Shown here: piece by piece, positions 1 through 7,969 of the stretch
How positions within the stretch are numbered: the first letter of the stretch is position 1
How the letters are laid out: every line of letters begins with the position of its first letter
Assembly: GCF_001550155.1 (NCBI RefSeq)
Contig: NZ_LRUF01000019.1
Span: 62,001 to 126,000 of the forward strand
Length of the DNA stretch: 64,000 nucleotides
Direction: 5' to 3'
Origin: Pseudoalteromonas arabiensis
GTDB lineage: Bacteria; Pseudomonadota; Gammaproteobacteria; Enterobacterales; Alteromonadaceae
Program-made: the position numbers and the translations under genes
Notes under the pieces: generated by a model
The model's database searches: none
The model's input: only the letters and a program-made list of their open reading frames with translations
Told to the model about the DNA's origin: nothing

Positions 1-135
1 GATTGCCCATTACTTTGGTTTAGCTGTGACAGCATAATTTAAATTTAAAGTGCATTTTCAGTAATTTAAATTTTGAATTATTGCCTGCTTTTATCTAACT
101 TAAAGGAAGGCAATATAAAATTTAAGGAACAAAGA

Positions 136-615
136 ATGCTCATTAAAAATGTTATTTTATCTATTTTTCTGATTTTTAGTTTAGGCGCTTGCATGGAGCC
201 AACCTATGATAGTGGTAAGCTAAAAGTGATTGAAGTGACCGACCACGATTTTAAAATTAATGGGGAGAGCGCCGTTACGATAATTGTAGGCCATGCTAAT
301 GTGGCGGAATACAGCTTTTCTATTCGTAAAAGTGATCTTAAAAAGGGCATACTTTTGCAGTCTGAGTCTGATAACAATTCAAATGTGCGTGCCGATGGTA
401 CTTTCTTTAGCGAGTATTACGTACAGTCAAAAGATCATGATACACATGCATCCATTGAAATTGTAGAGATAGATCCTGCCCAGAAAGTTGCTCGCATTGC
501 AGTGGGTGCTAAATTGGTTAATCTGAAAAATGAAGATTATAAAGAGCTTGAAATCACTGTTTTAGAGCTTACAGGCAAAAACCTTGAGCACCTTCTAAAC
601 GAAGTGAAAATTTAG
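136..615 (+). CDS. Hypothetical lipoprotein
   Basis: Small exported protein of about 159 residues that I do not recognise. The N-terminus is a lipoprotein signal peptide: MLIKN, a hydrophobic run, then a lipobox-like SLGAC with Cys about residue 19, so it is probably anchored in the envelope. The rest is hydrophilic with alternating beta-like stretches. The frame is open from a TTG at 73, but the ATG at 136 has an AAGGAA-type ribosome site just upstream and puts the signal peptide at the N-terminus. It lies outside the conserved blocks, in the accessory stretch left of hipBA. Function unknown. Confidence 0.7.
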   Translation: MLIKNVILSIFLIFSLGACMEPTYDSGKLKVIEVTDHDFKINGESAVTIIVGHANVAEYSFSIRKSDLKKGILLQSESDNNSNVRADGTFFSEYYVQSKDHDTHASIEIVEIDPAQKVARIAVGAKLVNLKNEDYKELEITVLELTGKNLEHLLNEVKI

Positions 616-639
616 TCTTTACATTTTTATTTTATTCAT

Positions 640-670
640 CGAAGAAGTGAGATTGCAGTACACTTCTTCG
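640..670 (+). terminator. Stem-loop after the lipoprotein gene
   Basis: A perfect 10-bp inverted repeat (CGAAGAAGTG at 640-649 and its complement at 661-670) with an 11-nt loop follows the lipoprotein stop by 24 nt. The downstream tract is pyrimidine-rich rather than a clean T run, so it is a weak terminator candidate. The rest of 616-853 shows nothing else I can support. Confidence 0.4.
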
Positions 671-853
671 CCTCTTTTCATCATCTGATCTTCGATTAAG
701 CCATGTGCCGTTTTTCTGTAGCACCCATGTTAGAAAGTAATCATACACGCGAAAAAATCGATTTAATAATATGATTTATAAGTACTTTTATTCGATGTCT
801 ACTTATTGTCATGCCACTTTAATGAAATAAATAGAAATAGCTAGAAATCCACA

Positions 854-2242
854 CTAAATTAAGTCGCTCATTTCCGTTATTTTATCCACTTCTGAACTTA
901 GCTCTTCAACTGCTTCATCGATGATTTGAATACAGGTATTAACATGCTGTATTTCAGAATCAGTTAACTGCTGTTTAAGCGCATCAGCTTTGGCTAAATC
1001 AACAGAGCTTTGCACTTGTTTAATCATTTGCCTCATCAACAATTGCAGACGTGCGAGCGATATTTCGAATTCTTGGGCGAAGTCAGCCAACATGTAAGCG
1101 GTAAATGGGTGATTAAAATTACCTGCACTGCCAGAACCATATTCACCTATAGACATCGAAAATTGGTTTGCCATTGGTACTTTAGAATTTTCCTCAGCTT
1201 GTCTTGCTTGGATCTCTCGAATAATGGCCTCAATATTTACTAAATCGTAAAATGGCGTAAGACTTAGCCCTTGTTTACCCACAAAGAAACTGATGTTCTT
1301 GCCGTGCGCATCATAGTTGCGTACCAAAATATTAAAGGTCATCCAGCGTATAAGTTGTGTTTGGTACGCTTCGGCATTAGTTGTTTGTACATTAAATAGC
1401 TTCACAAAAGACACACCATCACGAATATAAATACCGTCGCCTTCATCACCATGTTGACGTTCGTATTTGTATGATGGGGGTAGGTTGGTTGCTTGGCAGC
1501 CATCGATAATGTGACGGCGCATAACACGCTGTTGCTCAGTTATTAACTTGCGGTCAAAACGGTCAATCACAAACACACTGACTTCTCCGTATTTTCGTAC
1601 TGCTACGTTTGGTACATCAATACCCGAATGCTTTGCCAATAACATGGTAAATAACTCATTCACGGCGATAAAAGGTGCTTTTCCCGTTTCAAACTTAAAG
1701 ATCTTATTGGAGCAAAGCTGGCCTTCACCAAACCCTAATTTGCCCTCAATTTCTAATAAGTTGAGTTTATCTTGTACACCCGCGACTGATAGCCTTGTAC
1801 GACCATCCCAATAAGTAATAGATTCTCCAGCATTCTTAAAACGAGCTAGCTTTTCGATTAGTTCTTCATTAGTGACTTCTCGAAATGAAGTTTCGGTTTC
1901 TTCATTGTTTTGACTTGTAAATGATAACGCGCCAGATGTGTCAGCGCCGATGATCTTGATAAGCCCAAAGGTATTATTTTTGGAGATAGTTGCATTACTA
2001 ATGATCTCTTCTAACCCTTTACCCTCAGGCAACAAGTTTTGTAAAAAGTTACGGACCGCCCTGTGATCAAACTCACCGTTCAAAGGCAAGTGGGGCGAGA
2101 TAGCAAAACCCTCTTTGATCCAATCAGGCTCGTAAGTTAAGGTTAATTCGGTTTCAGAGCCTACAGGAATGGTTATTATCGCAATTTTACGACCATGACC
2201 GATATAAACGTTCAGAGTATTTAGATCAGTACCAGTCATCAC
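854..2242 (-). CDS. hipA: HipA-family serine/threonine kinase toxin
   Basis: Toxin of a type II toxin-antitoxin pair. Family members phosphorylate targets such as glutamyl-tRNA synthetase and induce dormancy. At 462 residues it is close to E. coli HipA (440). Visible landmarks are an N-terminal couple-like domain, the phosphorylatable loop SVAGVQDKL (Ser152), the catalytic segment NYDAHGKN (Asp311, Asn316) and a metal-binding Asp333 in FYDLV. All match the spacing of E. coli HipA, so the kinase looks intact. Its start overlaps the end of hipB by 17 bp, implying translational coupling. The pair sits beside a broken integrase near dusA, so it was probably carried in by an island. The cellular target here is not known. 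Confidence 0.92.
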   Translation of the reverse strand: MMTGTDLNTLNVYIGHGRKIAIITIPVGSETELTLTYEPDWIKEGFAISPHLPLNGEFDHRAVRNFLQNLLPEGKGLEEIISNATISKNNTFGLIKIIGADTSGALSFTSQNNEETETSFREVTNEELIEKLARFKNAGESITYWDGRTRLSVAGVQDKLNLLEIEGKLGFGEGQLCSNKIFKFETGKAPFIAVNELFTMLLAKHSGIDVPNVAVRKYGEVSVFVIDRFDRKLITEQQRVMRRHIIDGCQATNLPPSYKYERQHGDEGDGIYIRDGVSFVKLFNVQTTNAEAYQTQLIRWMTFNILVRNYDAHGKNISFFVGKQGLSLTPFYDLVNIEAIIREIQARQAEENSKVPMANQFSMSIGEYGSGSAGNFNHPFTAYMLADFAQEFEISLARLQLLMRQMIKQVQSSVDLAKADALKQQLTDSEIQHVNTCIQIIDEAVEELSSEVDKITEMSDLI

Positions 2243-2546
2243 TTACCTCTGTTCCTTCTTTGGAAGTAGCATCATCACAAAGAAGGCTAAATGAAAGACC
2301 AAGGTACTCCATTACTTTGAGTAGGTTCGTTAACTTTACATTGGTATTGCCTTTTTCTATTTTCACCAGCGTTGGCTTTGAAATCGATAATGCTTCAGAT
2401 ACATCCACTAAAGACAGCTTCATACCTGTTCGCTTTGCAGTGATTGCTTCAGCGAGCTGAGTCGGGGTAAAGCGTTCTGATAAGTTAGGCATGGCTGTTG
2501 CCTTAACCGCCTTACCTGTTCTGTTTGTTTTGGCTAAATTACCCAT
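2226..2546 (-). CDS. hipB: HipB-type antitoxin, XRE-family DNA-binding protein
   Basis: Helix-turn-helix antitoxin and autorepressor paired with HipA. The HTH lies about residues 40-90: LSLVDVSEALSISKPTLVKI, then EKGNTNV and a leucine-rich tail. E. coli HipB is 88 residues. This frame gives 106, so either the ATG at 2546 adds an 18-residue tail or the ATG at 2492 is used; the latter has AAGG eight bases upstream. The region just upstream of 2546 carries inverted repeats suited to an autoregulatory operator. The gene overlaps hipA downstream. Confidence 0.9.
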   Translation of the reverse strand: MGNLAKTNRTGKAVKATAMPNLSERFTPTQLAEAITAKRTGMKLSLVDVSEALSISKPTLVKIEKGNTNVKLTNLLKVMEYLGLSFSLLCDDATSKEGTEVSDDWY

Positions 2547-2620
2547 ATAAGTTAATTACTGTTTACTTTTAAAAATAAAGTAATGCTAAATTGGTTATAA
2601 GTCAAATATAATTAACTTAT
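2547..2620 (-). promoter_or_regulatory. Probable hipBA operator/promoter with inverted repeats
   Basis: Two perfect inverted repeats lie upstream of hipB. ATAAGTTAATTA (2547-2558) pairs with TAATTAACTTAT (2609-2620). Nested inside, TTACTTT (2563-2569) pairs with AAAGTAA (2577-2583). A DNA-looping or double-operator arrangement for a dimeric HTH antitoxin is the natural reading, since E. coli HipB binds several palindromic operators. The AT-rich run between them could hold the promoter. The HipB assignment is inference from position. Confidence 0.5.
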
Positions 2621-2691
2621 AGACTTTAAAAAGCCTTTTTTGCTTTAAAAGTCAGTTATAATTTACTTTTAATTCTCTGTCTAGAAGTCTA

Positions 2692-2863
2692 GGGACGTTT
2701 TAATAGCACTCCTTACTTCTGCACTTTGAGGACCTTTGTAACCTAACGAGTATTCTTGTATCCAATCGTGCGCCTCTCCAATAGAAATAATATGCATTGA
2801 ATGGATATCATCACTCAAAATTGCATAGGCTACGTCTAATTCGGAAGTGTTTTTTGTCTAGGC
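2692..2863 (-). pseudogene. Fragment of an unidentified gene (C-terminal part only)
   Basis: On the minus strand an open frame runs from a stop at about 2862 down to a TAG at about 2692 and reads NTSELDVAYAILSDD, then HIISIGEAHDWIQEYS and KGPQSAEVRSAIK. It looks like real protein coding, but there is no start codon near its beginning. It is in a different frame from the integrase fragment that immediately precedes it. I do not recognise the family. The likely explanation is a deletion that joined the 5' part of an integrase gene to the 3' part of another island gene. Confidence 0.35.
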
Positions 2864-2999
2864 TTTCTGCCAGTACTCTTTTACTGAATGTTTTACTTTC
2901 GTTGTGTATAATCTTTCCTTTAGATTTCTCGCGTACTACGCACTTGTAGCGGTAGTCGCCTGAAGCAAGACGGCGTTTTTCGATATTGTATGAAGCCAT
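2811..2999 (-). pseudogene. Truncated site-specific integrase (N-terminal fragment)
   Basis: The first 45 or so residues (MASYNIEKRRLASG, YRYKCVV, then SKTFSKRVLAES) resemble the N-terminal arm-binding part of phage/island tyrosine integrases. No catalytic domain follows: the frame leaves the family pattern after about residue 50 and stops at 2811. It points away from dusA, starting about 110 bp from the dusA ATG, which is the arrangement of dusA-targeted island integrases. It is best read as the remnant of an integrase that once inserted an island at the 5' end of dusA. The N-terminal resemblance is from memory of the family. Confidence 0.6.
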
Positions 3000-3107
3000 T
3001 GAGTAACCCTAAGTTATCGATCAGTCCTACCCCGCGGGGGTGACTATAAGGTGACTGTATATCGAAACTCGCGGCGATTTAAGGTAATTCAAGGCAATTC
3101 AGACTAT

Positions 3108-4121
3108 ATGAGTAACACACTAAATAAGGGCTCTAGCCCAGTAATAGCAGGTAATACAGGGTTTAGACGGTTTAGCGTGGCACCCATGCTGGATTGGACT
3201 GATCGTCACTGTCGAACCTTTCACCGTAAAATGACTAAGCATGCTGTGTTATATACTGAGATGGTGACAACTGGCGCTATTTTATTTGGTAAAGGTGACT
3301 ACTTACACTTTAATAAGCATGAAGGGCCTGTGGCACTGCAACTTGGTGGCTCTGACCCAGAAGCGTTGGCGAAGTGTGCTAAATTAGCGGCTGAACGCGG
3401 CTATCATGAAGTAAATTTAAATGTGGGATGTCCGTCTGATCGCGTTCAAAATGGTCGCTTTGGTGCTTGTTTAATGGCTGAGCCGAAGCTTGTTGCTGAC
3501 TGCGTTGCAGCAATGAAGGCCGAGGTAACTATTCCTGTTACGGTTAAAACTCGCATTGGTATTGATGAGCAAGACTCGTATGAGTTTTTACGTGCCTTAA
3601 TAGAAGCAAGTCATGATGTGGGGTGTGATGACTTTATTATTCATGCCCGTAAAGCATGGTTAAATGGTCTAAGTCCAAAAGAAAACCGTGAGATCCCACC
3701 TCTAGATTACCCGCGTGTTTATCAGTTGAAAACAGATTACCCACAACTGCACTTAAGCTTAAATGGCGGCGTGAAAACCATCGCTGATAGCATAGCTCAT
3801 CTTGAGTATGTTGATGGTGTTATGATTGGCCGTGAAGCGTATAGTAATCCATTTATTTTATCTGAAGTGGATGAAAAAATTTATGGTGATGAAGCTTTTA
3901 TGCTTAATCGTCATCAGGTTGTGCGCGCTATGTATGACTATATTGAAGATGAAATGAGTAACGGCGCTAATTTTTGGCATATTGCTCGTCACATGTTGGG
4001 GATTTTCCAAGGGCAACCAGGTGCGCGTGGTTTTAGACGTCATTTGTCTGAGAACGGGCACGGTAAAGCGGCTAACTTATCTGTTATGGATAAAGCCTTA
4101 AGTTTTGTCCCAGAAGCCTAA
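3108..4121 (+). CDS. dusA: tRNA-dihydrouridine(20/20a) synthase DusA
   Basis: FMN-dependent reductase that makes dihydrouridine at positions 20/20a of tRNA. The family signature is clear: [16 protein letters not shown] near the N-terminus, [11 protein letters not shown], then [13 protein letters not shown] with the catalytic Cys, and the phosphate-binding LNGGVKT and GVMIGREAY. The frame is open from a GTG at 3051, but the ATG at 3108 starts a protein of normal length (337 residues). The 5' end of dusA is a known attachment site for genomic islands, and an integrase fragment lies just upstream on the other strand, so the present N-terminus may have been reshaped by insertion and excision. Confidence 0.96.
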   Translation: MSNTLNKGSSPVIAGNTGFRRFSVAPMLDWTDRHCRTFHRKMTKHAVLYTEMVTTGAILFGKGDYLHFNKHEGPVALQLGGSDPEALAKCAKLAAERGYHEVNLNVGCPSDRVQNGRFGACLMAEPKLVADCVAAMKAEVTIPVTVKTRIGIDEQDSYEFLRALIEASHDVGCDDFIIHARKAWLNGLSPKENREIPPLDYPRVYQLKTDYPQLHLSLNGGVKTIADSIAHLEYVDGVMIGREAYSNPFILSEVDEKIYGDEAFMLNRHQVVRAMYDYIEDEMSNGANFWHIARHMLGIFQGQPGARGFRRHLSENGHGKAANLSVMDKALSFVPEA

Positions 4122-4135
4122 TCATATATCTCGTT

Positions 4136-4163
4136 AAAAAAGCCACATTTTGTGGCTTTTTTT
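4136..4163 (+). terminator. Rho-independent terminator of dusA
   Basis: AAAAAAGCCACA, a 3-nt loop, then TGTGGC followed by seven T residues, 15 bp after the dusA stop. Confidence 0.88.
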
Positions 4164-4298
4164 GATCCTAAAATTTGGTGAAAAAGTTAGCTTTTTAGTC
4201 AAATTAGTTATTTTTCATTCAGTCACTAGTCAGCCGAAAACTAAACTTAAGTCATTTAACTCTTTGTATTTATTTAATAAATTAATTTTATTTGTTAG

Positions 4299-4315
4299 TT
4301 GGCACAAGAATTGGA
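4299..4315 (+). promoter_or_regulatory. Sigma54-type promoter of the psp operon
   Basis: TTGGCAC at 4299-4305, then AAGAA, then TTGGA at 4311-4315, fits the -24/-12 pattern TGGCAC-N5-TTGCA with one mismatch (GG for GC at -12). It lies 43 bp upstream of the pspA start, and the preceding 80 bp is very AT-rich, as expected for IHF or activator binding. Psp operons of enterobacteria are driven by sigma54 with PspF. The sigma54 gene itself lies at 17633-19132, but no pspF is adjacent here. Confidence 0.7.
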
Positions 4316-4357
4316 ATCTCCTAGCTGTATTAACCCAATTATCAACAGGAGAGTCAC

Positions 4358-5032
4358 ATGGGTGTATTAAATCGCGTAAATGACATTATTCAGGCAAATC
4401 TTTCTGCAGCACTCGATAAAGCGGAAGACCCTGAAAAGTTACTTAATCTACTCGTGCAAGAAATGCAGGATGCACTAACTGAATGCCGTGCAACCGCTGC
4501 GACATTTTTAACGCAAGAAAAGCAAATGAAGCGTGAAATAGCTGCAAAACAAACGAAAGTAGCAGACTGGCAAGCGAAAGCAGAAAAAGCGCTGAGTAAA
4601 GAGCGTGACGACCTTGCCAAAGCTGCACTAGTAGAAAAGCAGCGCTTAATTACAGAGATTGAAGCGCAGCAAGCTGAAATGGATAAGGTGGCTGAATCAC
4701 TGTCTAAATTAACTGAAGATTGTCAGCGTTTACAAAACAAGCTTGCAGATGCCAAAGCCAAGCAACTGACCTATATGCAAAAAGAGCGCGTCGTTACAGC
4801 ACGTTTAAAAGTAAAAGAGCAGTTGCATAGCAATAAGGTGACGGATGCACTAGCGCGTTTTGACTACTTAGAGCAGCGCGTTGAAAACATTGAATCGCAA
4901 GTCGAAGCGTACGAGTTAACGCACGCAGATGCTGCCAACTCAACCGCTGCTCAAATCGCTGCCTTAGAGAAAAATGAGGCAATCGATAAAGAGCTTGCTG
5001 ATTTAAAAACTACGATGAAGCAGTCAGCTTAG
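4358..5032 (+). CDS. pspA: Phage shock protein A
   Basis: Peripheral inner-membrane protein of the PspA/IM30 (ESCRT-III-like) family that stabilises stressed membranes and, in enterobacteria, inhibits the activator PspF. At 224 residues it matches E. coli PspA (222). The N-terminus MGVLNRVNDIIQANLSAAL is the amphipathic helix, followed by the conserved KAEDPEKLLNLLVQEM. The remainder is long charged coiled coil with KEREDL-like segments. It is the first gene behind a sigma54-like promoter and has a strong GGAG site. A PspC-domain gene follows 8 bp later and a small membrane protein after that, forming a membrane-stress operon. Confidence 0.95.
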   Translation: MGVLNRVNDIIQANLSAALDKAEDPEKLLNLLVQEMQDALTECRATAATFLTQEKQMKREIAAKQTKVADWQAKAEKALSKERDDLAKAALVEKQRLITEIEAQQAEMDKVAESLSKLTEDCQRLQNKLADAKAKQLTYMQKERVVTARLKVKEQLHSNKVTDALARFDYLEQRVENIESQVEAYELTHADAANSTAAQIAALEKNEAIDKELADLKTTMKQSA

Positions 5033-5042
5033 GAGGTTAATG

Positions 5043-5249
5043 ATGAACACTTATCATGCATCATCACGTTGGTACCGAGATTTAAGCAATAAGAAAATCT
5101 CGGGAGTGTGCAGTGGACTCGCTGCGCGCTTAGGGTTTCCAGTATGGTCTACGCGATTGGTGATGATCATATTACTGATTAATATGCCGCTGTTAATAGG
5201 CGTGGGTTATTTAGTTGCTCACTGTTCTTTACCAGTAAAAGGTTACTAG
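5043..5249 (+). CDS. pspC: PspC-domain membrane protein
   Basis: A 68-residue protein made almost entirely of a PspC domain: YRDLSNKKISGVCSGLAARLGFP, then one transmembrane helix (LVMIILLINMPLLIGVGYLV). E. coli PspC is about 119 residues, so this is a minimal version lacking the C-terminal leucine-zipper-like region. Two ATGs overlap (5040 and 5043). The AGGAGG at 5031-5036 favours the second. It likely partners PspA at the membrane, but no separate pspB is seen. Confidence 0.8.
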   Translation: MNTYHASSRWYRDLSNKKISGVCSGLAARLGFPVWSTRLVMIILLINMPLLIGVGYLVAHCSLPVKGY

Positions 5250-5258
5250 GAGTAGAGC

Positions 5259-5585
5259 ATGAAAACGTTAGCTATCATCGTCTTAGCAATGCTATTGCTG
5301 TGTACCGATGCAGTGTCATTCGTATCGTTTGACTCATGGCAGTTGCCGTTATCAATTGCTGATATGAGCTGGGCAGGGCTTGAAGTCATCGGTGCGATAG
5401 TGGCAGTGATTGCCGTTGTGGCAGGTGTTGCATTATTCACTATTGGCCTACTTGGCGCTGGTGTTGTTGCTGTGATAGGTGTTGTGCTTGCGTTTCTATT
5501 TGGCTCAGTGATGGTTGCATGGCCATTGTTGTTAATCGCCGCATTATGCTGGTTGATTGCTGATAACAAAAAATCAGCGGCTTAG
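5259..5585 (+). CDS. Small hypothetical membrane protein in the psp operon
   Basis: A 108-residue protein with an N-terminal hydrophobic signal or anchor (MKTLAIIVLAMLLLC), then about 30 polar residues, and two or three further hydrophobic helices rich in Val, Ala, Gly and Leu. It starts 9 bp after the PspC-like gene with AGGAG five bases upstream, so it is almost surely co-transcribed with pspA. I do not recognise a named family. The context suggests a membrane-stress partner in place of PspB or PspG, but that is inference. Confidence 0.7.
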   Translation: MKTLAIIVLAMLLLCTDAVSFVSFDSWQLPLSIADMSWAGLEVIGAIVAVIAVVAGVALFTIGLLGAGVVAVIGVVLAFLFGSVMVAWPLLLIAALCWLIADNKKSAA

Positions 5586-5586
5586 C

Positions 5587-5611
5587 GCCTTAATAAACTG
5601 CCTTAATAAAC
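5587..5611. repeat. Tandem 12-bp direct repeat
   Basis: GCCTTAATAAAC occurs at 5587-5598 and again at 5600-5611, a 13-bp period, directly after the psp operon. It may be a slippage duplication, and no function is evident. Confidence 0.6.
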
Positions 5612-5665
5612 AAAGTATGCTAAATTTAGCGGGTAAGTTGATGTCTTAACAAGGATTAAAGCACG

Positions 5666-6172
5666 ATGAAGCTGTTACCCGCACTCTCTTTTCTTACTGC
5701 AAGTTTACTTTATAGCACTTTTTCATTTGCTCATAGTGGTCATGACCATACTGATAGCGCTGAAATTTCAGTCAGTAATGCGCAAGTCCGTGAGTTTTTA
5801 CCCGCGAGCAAAGCCAGTGTTGCCTATATGACTATCACAAACCCTAGCAATCATGCTGCTGTTTTAACGAAGGCTGAACTAGATGGTTTGGGGCGCGTTG
5901 AAATTCATCAGCATACACATGTGGATGGCATGATGAAAATGGAGCAGGTTTTATCATTAGAGATTGATGCCCACAGCAGCGTTGAGTTTAAACCTGGGGG
6001 GTATCATTTGATGGTGTTTGAGCCAGAAGATAAGCTACAAGCAGGGCAAGAACGAAAACTCACGCTATATTTTAAAGATGGAAATCGCGTTTTTACTCAA
6101 GCTAAAGTTGTATCTTTACAAACAATGACAGAAGAAAAACCGCAAAAAAGTAAAGAGCACTCACATCACTAG
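5666..6172 (+). CDS. Periplasmic copper chaperone PCu(A)C
   Basis: Copper-binding chaperone that in other bacteria delivers Cu(I) to cytochrome c oxidase. Signal peptide about residues 1-22 (ending FAHSG), followed by a His-rich stretch HSGHDHTD. The core has the PCuAC signature: VEIHQHTHVDGMMKM, then about 20 residues later PGGYHLMVF, supplying the His and Met ligands. The C-terminus ends in another His-rich tail (KEHSHH), which may act as an extra metal reservoir. 168 residues is normal. It is followed 8 bp later by a DUF2333 gene. Confidence 0.88.
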   Translation: MKLLPALSFLTASLLYSTFSFAHSGHDHTDSAEISVSNAQVREFLPASKASVAYMTITNPSNHAAVLTKAELDGLGRVEIHQHTHVDGMMKMEQVLSLEIDAHSSVEFKPGGYHLMVFEPEDKLQAGQERKLTLYFKDGNRVFTQAKVVSLQTMTEEKPQKSKEHSHH

Positions 6173-6180
6173 GAGATAAT

Positions 6181-7167
6181 ATGTCTGAACACAAAGGAAA
6201 AATAGCCAGTGCGTTGCTTATAATTTTAATTATTTTTTATGCAATTGCCGTTTATTGGAGTAGTGAGCCTGCTCGTATGGATGTGGTAAGCAAGGCGAAG
6301 CAAGAAGCACAAATGCGCGGCGATAAATTTGTGACGGGCTATACCACGACAAGCACACTGATCAACGTTGCTGATACACTGTTAAATAAACCGGGTGGTT
6401 ATCTATCTAATGATATTATGCCACCGAGTGTAATGATGGATAATATGCCTGCATGGGAATATGGCGCGCTTGAGATGACGCGAGACTTAGTGTTGTCGAT
6501 GCGAAAAGATTTTAGCCGTTCACAATCTCAATCAACAGAACATGCAGCACTTAAAAAGGCACAACCACAATTTAATATTAGCTCTGAGGCGTGGGCATGG
6601 CCTAGTGCAGAAGCAGAGTATCAAAAAGGTATCAATTACCTCATTGTTTACCGTAGCCAAATTGCCGACCAAAATGACAGAGACAGTCAATTTTATGCTC
6701 GTGCAGATAACTTGCGTAGCTGGCTAAAAGAGGCTGAGAAGCGCCTTGGTAGCTTAAGCCAACGATTAAGTGCCAGTGTCGGTCAAGAACGTTTAAACAC
6801 AGACTTAGCCGGCGATACAGCGGCTCATCAAGCAACGTACACGCCATTGCAAAATCAAGTGAAAACATCTTGGTGGCAAATTGATGATGTATTTTATGAA
6901 TCGCGAGGTGCAACATGGGCATTACTGCACTTTTTACAAGCGGTGGAGTATGATTTTGCCGATGTACTAGAAAAGAAAAATGCTCGAGTGAGCCTGCAGC
7001 AAATTATTCGTGAATTAGAGGCTACACAAGAAACAGTGTGGAGCCCGATGATTCTCAATGGCAGTGGGTTTGGCTTTGTAGCAAACCATTCACTGGTGAT
7101 GGCAAATTATATTTCGCGAGCCAATGCGGCTCTAATTGAACTTAGCGAACTTTTAGCGCAAGGATAA
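6181..7167 (+). CDS. DUF2333 family inner-membrane-anchored protein
   Basis: A 328-residue protein with one N-terminal transmembrane helix (ASALLIILIIFYAIAVYW) and a large periplasmic part. It matches what I know of the DUF2333 family of marine gammaproteobacteria: GYTTTSTLINVADTLLNKPGGYLSNDIMPP, then MPAWEYGALEM, and a C-terminal SWWQIDDVFYESRG with WALLHFLQAVEYDF. The biochemical role is unknown. It follows the copper chaperone gene by 8 bp and the beta-barrel gene begins 1 bp after its stop, so all three are probably one transcript. Confidence 0.8.
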   Translation: MSEHKGKIASALLIILIIFYAIAVYWSSEPARMDVVSKAKQEAQMRGDKFVTGYTTTSTLINVADTLLNKPGGYLSNDIMPPSVMMDNMPAWEYGALEMTRDLVLSMRKDFSRSQSQSTEHAALKKAQPQFNISSEAWAWPSAEAEYQKGINYLIVYRSQIADQNDRDSQFYARADNLRSWLKEAEKRLGSLSQRLSASVGQERLNTDLAGDTAAHQATYTPLQNQVKTSWWQIDDVFYESRGATWALLHFLQAVEYDFADVLEKKNARVSLQQIIRELEATQETVWSPMILNGSGFGFVANHSLVMANYISRANAALIELSELLAQG

Positions 7168-7168
7168 A

Positions 7169-7939
7169 ATGATGAAAAAGTACTGTTTAGCGGCCGCGCT
7201 GTCGATGGCCTGTTTAGCACCTACAGCACAAGCTGATACTTTATTGGGCCTGTACTTGGGTGTTGATGGCTGGCGGTCAGATAATAGTGGTAGTTTTGCT
7301 CAAAACGACAACTTACAAAACTTTAATTATGATGATGAGACATTCATTAGTTATTACGCGGCACTAGAGCATCCCGTACCTTTAGTTCCTAACTTTAAAT
7401 TTAAGTACACTGAGCTTGAGCTAAATGGCTCAACAACCTTAGATGATACGTTTAGTTTTGGTGATGCTGATTACGTTGTTGGTACGCAAGTAGGCACGGT
7501 GAGTGATTTATCTCATATCGATTATATTCTTTATTACGAGATTTTTGATAATGATCTCGTTTCGATTGATTTAGGCTTAAACGCTAAGCAATTTGATGGT
7601 GATATCGTTGTCACTGGTACGTCACAAAATGGTGGCCCTGCATCAACAGAACGTGTTGATTTTTCTGGCTTCGTTCCTTTAGTTTACGGTCGTGCGGAAG
7701 TGGGTTTGCCACTGACAGGTATGAGCGTTTTCTTTGAAGGAAGTATGCTTGCGATTGATGATAGCAAAGTACAAGACTACCAAGTGGGTATCGCGTATGC
7801 GTTACTTGATAATCTTGCGATTGATTTAGACGTTAAAGCCGGTTACCGCTCAATGACCTTAGAACTTGATGATGTTGATGATATTTATACAGATATTGAT
7901 GCATCAGGCCCATTTGCGGGTATTCAAGTACACTTCTAA
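7169..7939 (+). CDS. TIGR04219-like outer-membrane beta-barrel protein
   Basis: A 256-residue exported protein. Signal peptide MMKKYCLAAALSMACLAPTAQA is followed by LLGLYLGVDGWRSDNSGSF, alternating beta strands and a terminal aromatic residue (QVHF), typical of outer-membrane barrels. The GLYLGVDGW opening and the PNFKFKYTEL strand fit the TIGR04219 family. Function is not known. It may start at either of two adjacent ATGs (7169 or 7172), and it is coupled to the upstream DUF2333 gene. Confidence 0.8.
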   Translation: MMKKYCLAAALSMACLAPTAQADTLLGLYLGVDGWRSDNSGSFAQNDNLQNFNYDDETFISYYAALEHPVPLVPNFKFKYTELELNGSTTLDDTFSFGDADYVVGTQVGTVSDLSHIDYILYYEIFDNDLVSIDLGLNAKQFDGDIVVTGTSQNGGPASTERVDFSGFVPLVYGRAEVGLPLTGMSVFFEGSMLAIDDSKVQDYQVGIAYALLDNLAIDLDVKAGYRSMTLELDDVDDIYTDIDASGPFAGIQVHF

Positions 7940-7969
7940 GTACTTTACTTAGTAAAAGCAGCTGGCAGG

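Noticed and set aside
3051..3107. GTG start giving a longer DusA
   Set aside because: The extra 19 residues ([11 protein letters not shown]...) do not resemble DusA and lie next to the integrase scar; the ATG at 3108 gives normal length. Use of the longer form after island loss cannot be fully excluded.
17..3176. GGTTTAGC direct repeat as proven att sites of the dusA island
   Set aside because: Eight bases is too short to be convincing, and the flanking similarity needs a gap; kept only as a weak hint in the island finding.
5246..5569. Minus-strand open frame of 107 codons rich in Thr, Ala, Asn
   Set aside because: Antisense to the small psp-operon membrane protein, with low-complexity composition typical of a shadow frame.
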